44,230 nucleotides of DNA. Source: Pseudomonadota bacterium (GTDB taxonomy: Bacteria > Pseudomonadota > Alphaproteobacteria > Rhizobiales > Tepidamorphaceae). Shown here piece after piece: positions 1-8,976 of this stretch (its first letter is position 1; each line of letters begins with the position of its first letter). The notes under the pieces are model-generated. The model saw only the letters and a list, made by a program, of their open reading frames with translations, was not told where the DNA came from and did not search any database. The stretch covers positions 1-44,230 of the forward strand of contig JAEWYT010000204.1 in assembly GCA_023458595.1 (NCBI GenBank), written 5' to 3'. The position numbers were made by a program, and so were the translations under genes.

Positions 1-43
1 TGCCCGGCCCCCCGTCCCAATCGAGCGGTGCTGGCGCGAGACG

Positions 44-1492
44 TCAGCGGTCGACGCCGCCCATCAGCATGTACTTGATGTCGATGAACTCATCGACGCC
101 GTAGTGCGAGCCCTCGCGGCCGATGCCCGATTCCTTGACGCCGCCGAAGGGCGCGACGTCCGTGGAGATCAGGCCCTCGTTGATCCCGACGATGCCGTAT
201 TCGAGCGCCTCGGCGACGCGCCAGATGCGACCGACGTCGCGGCTGTAGAAATAGGCGGCAAGGCCGAACTCGGTATCGTTGGCCATGCGGATCACGTCCT
301 CTTCCGTCTCGAACCGGTAGATCGGCGCGACGGGGCCGAACGTCTCCTCGCGCGTGACGATCATGTCGGAGGTGACGTTCTTGAGGACGGTGGGCTCGAA
401 GAAGGTGCCGCCGAGGGCGTGGCGCTTGCCGCCGACGACGATCTCGGCGCCCTTGCTGACGGCGTCCTGAATGTGCTCCTCGACCTTCCTCACCGCGGCC
501 TCGTTGATGAGCGGGCCCTGGACGACGCCCTTCTCCGTGCCGGGACCGACCTTCATCTTCGAGACGGTTTCCGCGAGCTTGTCGGCGAAGGCGTCGTAGA
601 CGCCGGACTGGGCGTAGAGACGGTTGGCACAGACGCAGGTCTGGCCGGCGTTGCGGTACTTGGAGGCCATCGCCCCTTCCACCGCCTTGTCGATGTGGGC
701 ATCGTTGAAGACGATGAACGGCGCGTTGCCGCCGAGCTCCATGCCGACACGCTTCACGGTGGAGGCGCACTGCTCCATCAGGAGCTTGCCGATCTCGGTG
801 GAGCCGGTGAAGGTCACCATGCGCACGGCCGGATTCGAGGTCATCTCGCCGCCGATCGCCGAGGCCTTGCCGGTCACCATGTTGAGGACGCCCGCCGGGA
901 TGCCCGCCCGCTCGCCGAGCTCGGCGAGCGCAAGGGCGGTGAGCGGCGTCTCACCCGCCGGCTTGCAGACCGCCGTGCAGCCGACGGCGAGCGCGGGGCC
1001 GAGCTTGCGGGTGATCATGGCCGCGGGGAAGTTCCACGGGGTGATGGCGGCGATGACGCCGACCGGCTGCTTGATGACGACGATGCGGCCGTCGGCGCGG
1101 TGGCTCGGAATGACGTCGCCGTAGATGCGCTTGGCCTCCTCGGCGAAAAACTCGACGAAGGAAGCGGCGTACTCGACCTCGCCGACTGCTTCGGCGAGCG
1201 GCTTGCCCTGCTCGCTCGTCATGATCATCGCAAGGTCGTCCTTGTTCTCGATCATGAGGTCGAACCAGTTGCGCAGGATCCTGGAGCGCTCCTTGCCGGT
1301 CCTGGCGGCCCAGGGCTTGAACGCGGCCCTGGCGTGGGCGATCGCCTCGCGGGTCTCGCCGGCGCCGAAATTCGGCACCTTGGTGATCTCCTCGCCGGTC
1401 GCGGGATTGGTGACGGATATCTGGCCGGAGCCGACCCATGCGCCGTTCACAAAGCACTGGCTCTTGAGAAGCGAGGGATCCTTGAGCTGCAT
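44..1492 (-). CDS. gabD: NAD(P)-dependent succinate-semialdehyde dehydrogenase
   Basis: The 482-residue protein matches the aldehyde dehydrogenase superfamily along its full length. It probably oxidises succinate semialdehyde to succinate in the cytoplasm, the last step of the GABA shunt. Visible family motifs are the general-base segment MELGGNAPFIVF (catalytic Glu), the nucleophile segment NAGQTCVCANR (catalytic Cys), the cofactor-fold segment TPWNFPAAMITRK and FTGSTEIGK. The C-terminal PFGGVKESGIGREG is typical of the GabD subgroup, and the length is normal for it. The ATG at 1492 follows a good GGAGG ribosome site 5 bases upstream. The gene is last in a minus-strand series but separated by about 150 bases from its neighbour, so it may have its own promoter. 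The family is certain. The exact aldehyde is less so, because glutarate-semialdehyde dehydrogenases look alike. Confidence 0.9.
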   Translation of the reverse strand: MQLKDPSLLKSQCFVNGAWVGSGQISVTNPATGEEITKVPNFGAGETREAIAHARAAFKPWAARTGKERSRILRNWFDLMIENKDDLAMIMTSEQGKPLAEAVGEVEYAASFVEFFAEEAKRIYGDVIPSHRADGRIVVIKQPVGVIAAITPWNFPAAMITRKLGPALAVGCTAVCKPAGETPLTALALAELGERAGIPAGVLNMVTGKASAIGGEMTSNPAVRMVTFTGSTEIGKLLMEQCASTVKRVGMELGGNAPFIVFNDAHIDKAVEGAMASKYRNAGQTCVCANRLYAQSGVYDAFADKLAETVSKMKVGPGTEKGVVQGPLINEAAVRKVEEHIQDAVSKGAEIVVGGKRHALGGTFFEPTVLKNVTSDMIVTREETFGPVAPIYRFETEEDVIRMANDTEFGLAAYFYSRDVGRIWRVAEALEYGIVGINEGLISTDVAPFGGVKESGIGREGSHYGVDEFIDIKYMLMGGVDR

Positions 1493-1650
1493 TAAAGCCT
1501 CCAGGTAACAGTTTGTATTGCCGGTCTTATTGGCTGCGTGTTTCGGGGGCTACCTAGCACGGCGAATGCGGCCCGGCCATGGCGTTTCGACATGGCAGCG
1601 GCCGGCGGGGAACGGATCGGCGAGCCCGAAGGAAATCGCGGGCGGCCCCG

Positions 1651-2199
1651 TCAGCCCATATAGATTTCCTCGGTGACCGGATCGATCAGCTCGCTGGGAT
1701 CGCCGCGCCGGTCGGCGCCGAGCCATTTGGCCATCGCGCCCCGGCGCCGGTCCGGACCGAAATAGCCGGGCACGTCCACGAAGCCGCGCCGATCGTACAG
1801 GATCGATCGAATGCGCTCGACGAGGGACTTGGGCGAATAGGGACAGGCCAGGAACTCGTCGGCGCCGGCATCGCGCACCTCGGTGACCGAGCCGACCGTA
1901 GCCCGTTCCATGATCGCGACGAGTGCCATGAACGGATGCGGGAAATTGCCGCGGTCGCGCACCAGGCGGCAAAGCTGGAGGGCCTCGCCGTCGCCCGGGT
2001 TGAACTTCACGAACAGCATGTCGGGCGCACCGGAGATGCGGATGTTCGCCACGGCCGCCTTCGGGGTTGCGAACGATACGACGTCGTGGACGCCGAGCGA
2101 GGCGGCCACGTTCTTGAAGATGGATACGCTGTATTCCTCGCCGTCGACCAAGGCGACCCGCAGATCGCCGAACTCGCGGCGGGCGGATTCGTTCGGCAT
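1651..2199 (-). CDS. Receiver-like (pseudo-receiver) protein with GPDRRR tail
   Basis: This 182-residue protein has the layout of a CheY-like receiver at about residues 13-135. Beta-1 with its acidic pocket is seen as VALVDGEEYSV, and the late segment AGADEFLACPYSPKSLVERI matches receiver alpha-4/beta-5. The usual phospho-acceptor Asp is replaced, because the beta-3 segment reads LFVKFNPGDG with Lys65. The invariant Lys before the cis-Pro is Cys119. It therefore probably cannot be phosphorylated in the normal way. The tail carries YFGPDRRR at 147-153, a motif common after receivers in alphaproteobacteria. I chose the ATG at 2199 over the longer frame from 2319 because a GGGGGAA ribosome site directly precedes it and the extension is low-complexity. 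It lies 50 bases downstream of two DUF2336 genes and is probably co-transcribed with them. The partner is unknown. Confidence 0.8.
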   Translation of the reverse strand: MPNESARREFGDLRVALVDGEEYSVSIFKNVAASLGVHDVVSFATPKAAVANIRISGAPDMLFVKFNPGDGEALQLCRLVRDRGNFPHPFMALVAIMERATVGSVTEVRDAGADEFLACPYSPKSLVERIRSILYDRRGFVDVPGYFGPDRRRGAMAKWLGADRRGDPSELIDPVTEEIYMG

Positions 2200-2249
2200 G
2201 GTTCCCCCGTTTCGGCGGCTTTCCCGACGGAGGCCGCCACTCCGTCGAT

Positions 2250-3311
2250 CTAGCTCGCCGCGCGCAGCCGCGTCAGTGTCATCACCTTGTCCGCCGTCTC
2301 GTTGTCCGTGTCCCGCCACGCCTCGACCAGCCTCTCGGCCATGCTGGCAGGCAGGTTGAGACGGCGCCCGCGCGCCTCCGCGACCGCCTTCACCACAGGC
2401 TCCGAAACGCCGAGCGACCGGAGCAGCACGACGACGGCGCCGTGATCCACCTTGAAGAGCGCGTTCAGGATGGCGCTCTCCTTGAGCCGCGCGAAGTCGC
2501 CCATCACCAGCGCGAGGTTCTGGTACCGGTTCTCGCGGGCCAGCAGCACGATCACCGAGTCGAGGTCGATATGGCCGTCACGGATCTGGACGATCATGCC
2601 CTTGGTCTGCAGGCGGCGCTTGGACTGCGCGAGCTTCAGCTGCCGCGCGGCCGCATCCGCCTTGCCGACCAGCTCGGTCACCGCGCCCGGATCCTCGGCC
2701 ATCAGGGCGACGAGGCGCTCGCGGTGTTCCGGCGGCAGGACCTTCAGGGCCCGCTCGGCGATCGAAAGCGGCATGTCGGCGCGGTAAGACACCGCCGACT
2801 GCAGCTCCGGATCCTCGGCGGCCCTGTCGACGATCTTGTTGAACGACGCCTCGGAGAACTCCGCGCCGAGGTTGCGCGTCACGGAGTGCACGACGCGCTT
2901 CTCGCCGCGATCGACCAGCACGTCGGTCACCTTCGTGCCGAGGCTCGCACGCTTCGAGATCGCATAGAGATGGTCCTGGGACTGGCGCGTGGCGATGTCC
3001 GCGAGCGTGTCGTCGTCGAAGAGCGTGCAGTCGCGCAGCACCGGCTCGGCGACCGAAATCTCATCCTCGGCCAGCCGCAGGTGCAGGTCGCCGGTGGAGC
3101 GGTCGGTGGTCGCGATCTTGCGGGAGAGCTCGATACGGCCCTCGAGATCGACCTGATCGAGCAGGTCGCCAATGACCTCGCCGAACAGCACGAGCTCGCG
3201 GTCGGTGTAATCCTGCTCGCGGTCGATGAACAGGTCCGCCATCGAGCGGAGAAGCTCGCGGCGCTTGTCGCCCGAGGTCTCCCTGGCCAGTACCAAAAGC
3301 GAGGCCATCAT
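2250..3311 (-). CDS. DUF2336 family protein (copy B)
   Basis: This 353-residue, highly charged, all-helical-looking protein has no signal peptide or membrane segment. It is clearly paralogous to the gene just upstream. Both begin with a KRRELLR..ADLF segment, share SYRADMP near the middle, and end with VVVLLRSL/VVILLRSL followed by an RRLNLP..MA segment. These features match the DUF2336 family, found mainly in alphaproteobacteria and of unknown biochemical function. An ATGATG start at 3311 has a GGAG about 9 bases upstream. The gene sits between its paralogue and the pseudo-receiver gene, all on the same strand, which suggests one regulatory unit. The family call is firm but I assign no function. 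Confidence 0.85.
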   Translation of the reverse strand: MMASLLVLARETSGDKRRELLRSMADLFIDREQDYTDRELVLFGEVIGDLLDQVDLEGRIELSRKIATTDRSTGDLHLRLAEDEISVAEPVLRDCTLFDDDTLADIATRQSQDHLYAISKRASLGTKVTDVLVDRGEKRVVHSVTRNLGAEFSEASFNKIVDRAAEDPELQSAVSYRADMPLSIAERALKVLPPEHRERLVALMAEDPGAVTELVGKADAAARQLKLAQSKRRLQTKGMIVQIRDGHIDLDSVIVLLARENRYQNLALVMGDFARLKESAILNALFKVDHGAVVVLLRSLGVSEPVVKAVAEARGRRLNLPASMAERLVEAWRDTDNETADKVMTLTRLRAAS

Positions 3312-3531
3312 GGCGGGCGCTCCGAAAATCCTCTGTGGGGCGCAGTAGACGGGACTCCGCTTAAGGTTCAGTAAAATCGGATACGTTTCGCGCGGTCGCA
3401 GGGCGCGACTTCACCGTTTTCGCGAACAGAGCGAAGGAGTGTCTCACCCGGTCATTCAAATCCGGGCGGTTCCGACGAGGATCCCTTTACCTTTCGGCCG
3501 GTCGGCCCGGATCGAAGGACCGGAGGCCCGC

Positions 3532-4608
3532 TCAGGCGGCGTCGAGCTGGGCGGACCGGCGCGCAAGCGTGAACCGGAGGGCGCGCTGGGCGGTCGCCTC
3601 GTCGAGCTCGGCCCACCGGTCGACCATGTGGTCCGCCATCGATTTCGGCAGGTTGAGGCGCCGGCATCGCAGCTGGGCGACCGACCGCACCCCTTCCTCG
3701 TCGACCGAGAGGGAGCGCAGCAGGATCACCACCGGAGCGGCGTTCACCTTCAGGATCGCCCCCGTCGCCACCGCCTCGTCGACGCGCGAGAAGTCGCTGA
3801 ACACCAAGGCGAGGTCGAGAATGCGGTCGCGGTCGGAAAGCCATTTCACGACCTGGCTCATGGTCATTTCGCTGCTACGCACCTGGCGGATGAGGCCCTT
3901 GGTCTCGAGACGCTCGAGCGCGCGGCCCATCTTCTTGCGCTTGGTGAGCGAGGCCGCCTTCTCCATCAGCGGCTTAACCGCGTCGCGGTCGGCCGCCAGC
4001 AGGGCGGCGAGACGGATGCGGGCGTCCTCGGGCATCAGGTTCAGCACGTTGTCGGCGACCTGGCGCGGCATGTCGGCACGATAGGACATCGCGTCGAGCA
4101 GCCTGTCGTCGCTCCTGGCGTGGTCGGCCAGCGTGGCGAAGGAATGGGTGGAGATCGCTGCGCCGAAGTTGCTCGTCACCGCCCGCAGAACCGGCGCCTC
4201 GCCCTTGGCGATCAGTACGTCGGTGACGGTTTCGGTGAGCGTTTCGCGCATGGCGATCGCCAGCCGATGGGCCTGGCCCTTCTGCTCGGCGATGTCGACC
4301 AGGGCCTCGTCGCTGAGATGGCGGGAATTGCGCAGCACGGGACCGGCGACCTCCACCTCGTCGTAGGCGAGGAACATGTGCAGCGCCTCACCGGCGTTCG
4401 GCGCGTCGGACAGGCGCTCGGCGATCTCGGCGCGGGTGTTCTCGTCGACCTGCTGCAGCAGATCGGTCAGCACGTCGGTGAACAGCACCAGCGAGCGGTC
4501 GCTGTAGGTCTCGGAATCGTCCAGGAAAAGGTCCGCGACTCCGCGCAGCAGCTCCCGGCGCTTCTCCGGTGCGGGATCGTGAGAAAGGGCGACCAGATCC
4601 TCAATCAT
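3532..4608 (-). CDS. DUF2336 family protein (copy A)
   Basis: The 358-residue protein is the first gene of the minus-strand set and a paralogue of the next gene downstream. Shared landmarks include PEKRRELLRGVADLFLDD at the N-terminus, SYRADMPRQVADNVL in the middle and VVILLRSLSVDEEGV with RRLNLPKSMADHMVD near the C-terminus. No enzyme motif, signal peptide or membrane helix is visible, so it is probably a soluble helical-repeat protein. Its start at 4608 faces the chemotaxis-protein gene across a 375-base divergent spacer, and the two may be controlled together. The 220 bases between this stop and the next gene show no clear terminator, so read-through is likely. DUF2336 has no established activity that I can cite. 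Confidence 0.85.
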   Translation of the reverse strand: MIEDLVALSHDPAPEKRRELLRGVADLFLDDSETYSDRSLVLFTDVLTDLLQQVDENTRAEIAERLSDAPNAGEALHMFLAYDEVEVAGPVLRNSRHLSDEALVDIAEQKGQAHRLAIAMRETLTETVTDVLIAKGEAPVLRAVTSNFGAAISTHSFATLADHARSDDRLLDAMSYRADMPRQVADNVLNLMPEDARIRLAALLAADRDAVKPLMEKAASLTKRKKMGRALERLETKGLIRQVRSSEMTMSQVVKWLSDRDRILDLALVFSDFSRVDEAVATGAILKVNAAPVVILLRSLSVDEEGVRSVAQLRCRRLNLPKSMADHMVDRWAELDEATAQRALRFTLARRSAQLDAA

Positions 4609-4983
4609 GGCTTCGCTCTGGTGCCTTCGAAAGCGTTGTTCATGCTCTGCCCCTCTTGTCCGTCAACACTATCGAACCGACGTGAATATTCGGCTGTTGG
4701 ACCATTTAAATTTTTATACGAAGGCCCATCGGCCCGGTTTTGGACGAACACGATTAATGTACTTCTAAATTAAGTTGGCTTGGCATCACGGCCGCACATC
4801 GGCCGATCCCATCGATCGTCATCTTTGTCATCGCAAATATTTCCTCCGGACATTGGCCCCGGACACAGCCCTGCGACGTTTCGTTCCACGACTCCAGGCG
4901 GATGCCTTAACATCTCTACAAGTTTTCGTCGGAATTATTCGGCTCGCGCGATCAACGAATACTTCGCCTTGGGGAAACGAACC
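4609..4983. promoter_or_regulatory. Divergent promoter region between DUF2336 and MCP genes
   Basis: This 375-base gene-free spacer contains a distinctly AT-rich stretch at about 4683-4772, unlike the GC-rich flanks. It must carry promoters for both divergent transcripts. I did not find a confident -35/-10 pair. A frame that would extend the chemotaxis gene upstream to 4780 runs through this stretch but lacks a ribosome site there. Confidence 0.45.
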
Positions 4984-6738
4984 ATGTTGAAGGCTACCCT
5001 GCGAATTGTCGGCGACCGATCGAGACCGGACGACGGGCGAGACGAACCGACATCCGCCGACGCCGGGCAGGCGCCGGCGCCGGCGCCGATGGACATCAGC
5101 CGGACGGCGGCGGCCCTTGAAGCCGAGATCATGTCGACGCTGCGCGAGGTCGTCGACCACGCCGCCTCCCTGACGGGCCAGATCGAGCGCAAAATGGAGC
5201 TCGTAGGAAACGTCAGGCAGCAGACGTCCTCGCTCGCCGGAATGGCCGAGGAGGCGCGCGATCACGGCCAGTCCCTTTCGGCGGCCATCGACCAGCTTAC
5301 GGCGTCGAACGGGGATATTCGCCGGCGCGTCCAGGAAAGTGCCACCATGTCGGAGCGCGCGAGCGGCCTGGCCAAGGATGCTACCGACCGGGTCGCCGAC
5401 CTGAAGCTGTCCTCCGGCGAGATCGACGAAGTGGTGCAGCTGATCGCCACCATCGCCAAGCAGACCAATCTCCTCGCGCTCAACGCGACCATCGAGGCCG
5501 CCCGCGCCGGCGATGCCGGCAGGGGGTTCGCGGTCGTCGCCGGAGAGGTGAAGTCTCTCTCCGACGAGACGCGGAAGGCGACCGAGGAGATCGCGGCCAA
5601 GATCGCCGACCTGCAGCGGACCGCCGAAGCGAGCATAGCCGCCGTCGCGCGGATCGCCGAGATCATCATGGAATTCGGACCCGTGTTCGAAGCCGTCGCC
5701 GGGGCCGTGGAGGATCAGGTCCAGACTTCGGCACGCATCGACGAGGCCGCTTCCGGCACGGCCGAGTTCGTCTCGCAGGTCGCCGAGCGCGTCGAGGCGA
5801 TCGACCGCTCCACCGAGGAAGTCGTCGACATCGGCGCGGTGGCGCGCGAGGAATGCGGCAAGCTCGGCGGCTTCATCGAGGCGCTCGATCACCACGTGGT
5901 CATGCTGCTGCGCCAGTCCGACGCCTCGGAAAACGGCGCATTCGACCGGCTGCCGGTGGAGATTTCCGTCTCCGTACAGGACGGTAGCGCGAAACGGGGC
6001 GGCACGACCCTCGACCTGTCCGAGGTCGCGGTCACGCTGAAGCCGATCGAGGGCTGGATGCCGAAGCCCGGTGCCGAATTCGGCCTCGATATCGCCGGCA
6101 TCGGTGCAATTCCGGCGAAACTGACGGGGGCGAGCCGTTTCGGCCTGAACTTCGCACTGCATCCCGACAGTTCCGCAATCGAGGACCGTCTGCACGAGAA
6201 GGTCGAGGCGATCCGGCGCCAGCACGCTGTGCTGATCGATCGTGCGGCGGAAACGGCCGCGGCGATGTCGGCGGCGATCGAAGCGGCGATCGCGGCGGGC
6301 CGCCTGAGCGTCGAGGACGTCTTCGATGCGGACTACCGGCCGATTCCCGGGACCGATCCACAGCAGGTCTCGACGAAGTATGCCGATGTGTTCGACGCCA
6401 TTCTGCCCGACGTCCTGGAGCCGGCGCTCGCCGCCGATCCGCAGATGGTGTTCTGCGTGGCCGTCGACCGGAACGGCTACCTGCCGGTCCACAACCGCAT
6501 CTACTCGCAGCCGCAGCGCCCCGGCGATCCGGCCTGGAACGCCGCGAATTGCCGCAACCGGCGCATCTTCAACGACCGGGCGGGCCTGAGCGCGGCGCGC
6601 AACACGCGGCCCTTCCTCGTGCAGTCCTACGCGCGAGACATGGGCAACGGCCAGGTCGTCATGATGAAGGAGGTCGACGCGCCGATCTCCGTCGACGGCA
6701 AGCACTGGGGCGGGGTGCGGATGGCCTACGGCTTCTGA
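4984..6738 (+). CDS. Soluble methyl-accepting chemotaxis protein with C-terminal sensor-like domain
   Basis: The 584-residue protein has the conserved MCP signalling hairpin at about residues 150-195, including IAKQTNLLALNATIEAARAG and GRGFAVVAGEVKSL, which binds CheA and CheW. Long coiled-coil helices flank it. There is no transmembrane segment or signal peptide, so it should be cytoplasmic. Residues about 323-394 resemble a degenerate PilZ-like beta domain, but the expected D/N-x-S-x-x-G motif is not intact (DLSEVAV). Residues about 443-584 form a separate domain with PVHNRIYSQPQRPGD, CRNRRIFNDRAGL and KHWGGVRMAYGF. This tail recurs in alphaproteobacterial MCPs and is probably a sensory module. 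The ATG at 4984 is preferred over the longer frame because GGGGAAACG lies just upstream and homology begins there. It overlaps the convergent next gene by 13 bases. Confidence 0.85.
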   Translation: MLKATLRIVGDRSRPDDGRDEPTSADAGQAPAPAPMDISRTAAALEAEIMSTLREVVDHAASLTGQIERKMELVGNVRQQTSSLAGMAEEARDHGQSLSAAIDQLTASNGDIRRRVQESATMSERASGLAKDATDRVADLKLSSGEIDEVVQLIATIAKQTNLLALNATIEAARAGDAGRGFAVVAGEVKSLSDETRKATEEIAAKIADLQRTAEASIAAVARIAEIIMEFGPVFEAVAGAVEDQVQTSARIDEAASGTAEFVSQVAERVEAIDRSTEEVVDIGAVAREECGKLGGFIEALDHHVVMLLRQSDASENGAFDRLPVEISVSVQDGSAKRGGTTLDLSEVAVTLKPIEGWMPKPGAEFGLDIAGIGAIPAKLTGASRFGLNFALHPDSSAIEDRLHEKVEAIRRQHAVLIDRAAETAAAMSAAIEAAIAAGRLSVEDVFDADYRPIPGTDPQQVSTKYADVFDAILPDVLEPALAADPQMVFCVAVDRNGYLPVHNRIYSQPQRPGDPAWNAANCRNRRIFNDRAGLSAARNTRPFLVQSYARDMGNGQVVMMKEVDAPISVDGKHWGGVRMAYGF

Positions 6739-8099
6739 GCGGCGGTATCGTCCGGCTGCCCGCCTTCCGGGCCGCCCTCGCCGCCGCTTTCCGCGCTTGC
6801 CGGCACTTCCGGTTCGCGCTGCTGCGGCGCCGTCTTGCCTTCCAGCTCCGCGGCGCGACGGAAAAGCGCGTCGACCGGTTCCGGCCATACCGAGCCGCCG
6901 CGCGGCGGCAGATCCATGGCGCCGGAAGACGGCTTCGGCGGGGTCGGCTCCTCGGTCCGCACCTCCGTGTCGAGCACGGACTTTATGGCCTCGTCGATCG
7001 TCTCGGGCTGCTTGTCGTTCTGCGGAAGGGTGGCTTCGTCCGGCACCGGCGCCACGGCAGGCTGCGTGCCGGCCGCCTTGCGCAGGAAAGGTACGGGAGC
7101 CGATGGCGCGGGGGGCGGTACCGGCGCCGGGGGCGGCACGGGCGCCGGCTTAGGCGCCGACCGCGGCTCGGCGACAGGCGCGACGTCGGGCTTGGCCGGC
7201 TTCACGGACGCCTTTTTCTTCCGGAACGGAACGAAAGCCGCAGCCCGGGAGGTGGACCGCTGACGCAGGGGCTCTAGCACCGGCTCGTCGACCGTCCGCT
7301 GGTCGACCGGTACCGAGAACCGTCCTGTCGCGGACGCCCACAGACCGAGCCCTGTCAGGATCAGCAGGACAATGCCCGTGGCGTAGAGCCTGAGCACCTC
7401 GAACACCTGCTGCGGCGTCGTCACGCCGGCCCTGCCGAGGCGGGCGCCGGCGTCCGGAATGCCGGGCAACACCCAAGCCTGCACCACGATCGCGATCAGG
7501 AGCGGCAGGCCGATCGGCAGGACGATCGCGGCAATGCCGGCGAAGCCCGCGAGCCGGCGGTCCGGCCGGCCGACGAACTCGCGCCAGGCCACATAGGCGG
7601 CAAGCGCCGGCACCGCATAGAGACCGAGGAGCAAGACCAGCAATACGCGAACGAAGCCGGCGGCGAGCCGGGGAGAAGGATCGGTGCCGGACACCGCGAT
7701 CAGCGAATCAAGCGATTCGGACATCCGGCTGATGAGTTCGGGCACCTCGAAAAGCGAGATGCGGACGTCGCCGACGGCGTAGGCCCCGGTCAGGCAGGCC
7801 ACAAGCACCAGCAGCGCGAAGGAGAAAACCGGCCGCTCGAGGAAGAACCGTGCGGGCCTCCATTCAGCGACGACGGAAACCGGCGCGACGGGTGCGCCAG
7901 CCTCCACGATCCTCGCCGGCGCCACAAGGAACACGTCGCGTGCGCGGTCCCCGTCCGGCTCGAAATCGACGGGATCGCCCTTGCGGGGCGATCCGCGTTC
8001 GCGCCAGTCGGAACCCTGGAAACGATAGCGCCGTCCGCTATCGGCGCGCAGCACGACTGTCTCGGTCTCGGCGTCGTAACCGAGGACGATGCCCTTCAT
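6726..8099 (-). CDS. OB/cold-shock-like N-terminal domain fused to a multi-pass membrane protein with Pro-rich tail
   Basis: The 457-residue protein has three parts. Residues 1-60 (KGIVLGYDAETETVVL, RYRF, GDPVDFEPDG) look like a small cold-shock/OB-fold barrel. About four hydrophobic helices follow, near residues 90-110, 149-170, 187-208 and 240-258. The C-terminal 200 residues are low-complexity and rich in Pro, Ala and Lys, with runs such as PAPVPPPAPVPPPAP, and are probably disordered and cytoplasmic. The ATG at 8099 is chosen because the OB motif begins there, although the open frame continues to 8303. The stop overlaps the 3' end of the chemotaxis gene. Function is unknown. I recognise the architecture of fused soluble and membrane parts but not a named family. 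Confidence 0.75.
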   Translation of the reverse strand: MKGIVLGYDAETETVVLRADSGRRYRFQGSDWRERGSPRKGDPVDFEPDGDRARDVFLVAPARIVEAGAPVAPVSVVAEWRPARFFLERPVFSFALLVLVACLTGAYAVGDVRISLFEVPELISRMSESLDSLIAVSGTDPSPRLAAGFVRVLLVLLLGLYAVPALAAYVAWREFVGRPDRRLAGFAGIAAIVLPIGLPLLIAIVVQAWVLPGIPDAGARLGRAGVTTPQQVFEVLRLYATGIVLLILTGLGLWASATGRFSVPVDQRTVDEPVLEPLRQRSTSRAAAFVPFRKKKASVKPAKPDVAPVAEPRSAPKPAPVPPPAPVPPPAPSAPVPFLRKAAGTQPAVAPVPDEATLPQNDKQPETIDEAIKSVLDTEVRTEEPTPPKPSSGAMDLPPRGGSVWPEPVDALFRRAAELEGKTAPQQREPEVPASAESGGEGGPEGGQPDDTAAQKP

Positions 8100-8230
8100 C
8101 GACTCGATCTCCCCGAATCCGCCCCCCATATGAGGGTTAGCACAGCTTCGCGGGCGGGCTCCATATGCTATAGGCGTTTGAGCGCGAGTCCCCGCCCGCC
8201 GCCGCGCAGACCACATGAACGGAGAACTCC

Positions 8231-8926
8231 ATGCCGGCTCCCGTTGCCGTCTTCGACCTCGACGGCACCCTCGTCGACACCGCCCCGGACCTGCTCGCGA
8301 CACTCGACGTCGTCCTCATAGAGGCCGGCTACGAGCCGCTGCCGCACGAGCACGGGTTCGGCTCGATCGGGCACGGGTCCAAAGTAATGATCGAGTACGC
8401 GCTGAACTGGCAGAACGTCGAGCCCGAGGAAGCAATCGTGAAGCCGATGCACGCGCATTTCCTCGAGTACTATGCGGAGAACATCGCGGTCGGCTCGCGC
8501 CCCTTCGACGGCGTCGGGCAGGCACTGGACAGGCTCGCGAATGCGGGCGCCCTCCTCGCAGTGTGCACCAACAAATACGAGGCCCTTTCGGTGCGGCTCC
8601 TGGACGCGCTCGGCCTCACCGGCCGCTTCGCCGCTGTCGTCGGCCCCGATACGCTCGGCGTACGCAAGCCGGATCCCGCGCACGTCCTCGGCGCGATCGA
8701 GCGGGCCGGCGGCAACAGGGGCCGAGCGGTGATGGTCGGCGACAGCCGCACCGACATCGACGCGGCCAAGGCCGCCAAAGTGCCCGTCATCGCCGTCGAC
8801 TTCGGCTATACGGACACGCCCGTGCGCGAACTCGGGCCCAACCACGTCATCTCGCACTACGACGCGCTCTACGATCTGGCCGCACCGCTGCTCGGGCTAT
8901 CGGATCGGCCGCGCCGGTCGGCCTGA
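8231..8926 (+). CDS. gph: HAD hydrolase, phosphoglycolate phosphatase-like
   Basis: The 231-residue protein carries all four HAD motifs. These are the nucleophile motif FDLDGTLVDTAPDL near the N-terminus, the Thr motif LAVCTNKYE, the Lys-containing RKPDPAHVLGA, and the acidic MVGDSRTDIDAAKAA. These and the cap-1 insertion match the Gph/CbbZ group, which hydrolyses 2-phosphoglycolate in the cytoplasm during salvage of DNA-repair or oxygenation by-products. Length is typical. The ATG at 8231 has GGAG-type bases (GGAGAAC) upstream. The gene diverges from the membrane protein at 8099 across a 131-base spacer and ends 10 bases before the promoter of a tRNA gene. Substrate assignment within HAD phosphatases is always less certain than the fold. 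Confidence 0.88.
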   Translation: MPAPVAVFDLDGTLVDTAPDLLATLDVVLIEAGYEPLPHEHGFGSIGHGSKVMIEYALNWQNVEPEEAIVKPMHAHFLEYYAENIAVGSRPFDGVGQALDRLANAGALLAVCTNKYEALSVRLLDALGLTGRFAAVVGPDTLGVRKPDPAHVLGAIERAGGNRGRAVMVGDSRTDIDAAKAAKVPVIAVDFGYTDTPVRELGPNHVISHYDALYDLAAPLLGLSDRPRRSA

Positions 8927-8936
8927 CGCGGCCTGC

Positions 8937-8966
8937 TTGACTTAGCCGCGGCCCGGTCCTTATATC
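8937..8966 (+). promoter_or_regulatory. Sigma-70-type promoter of tRNA-Val
   Basis: TTGACT at 8937-8942 and TATATC at 8961-8966 are separated by 18 bases, a good housekeeping promoter match. Transcription would begin a few bases before the mature tRNA start at 8977. Confidence 0.7.
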
Positions 8967-8976
8967 CCGGCGCGTC

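Noticed and set aside
104..1495. 463-codon plus-strand open frame across the dehydrogenase gene
   Set aside because: It is antisense to a clear aldehyde dehydrogenase, has Arg/Asp/Ala-rich composition typical of mirrored high-GC genes, and has no recognisable protein.
4828..6888. 686-codon minus-strand open frame across the chemotaxis gene
   Set aside because: It is a shadow of the MCP gene; its translation is low-complexity and Arg/Gly-rich with no domain.
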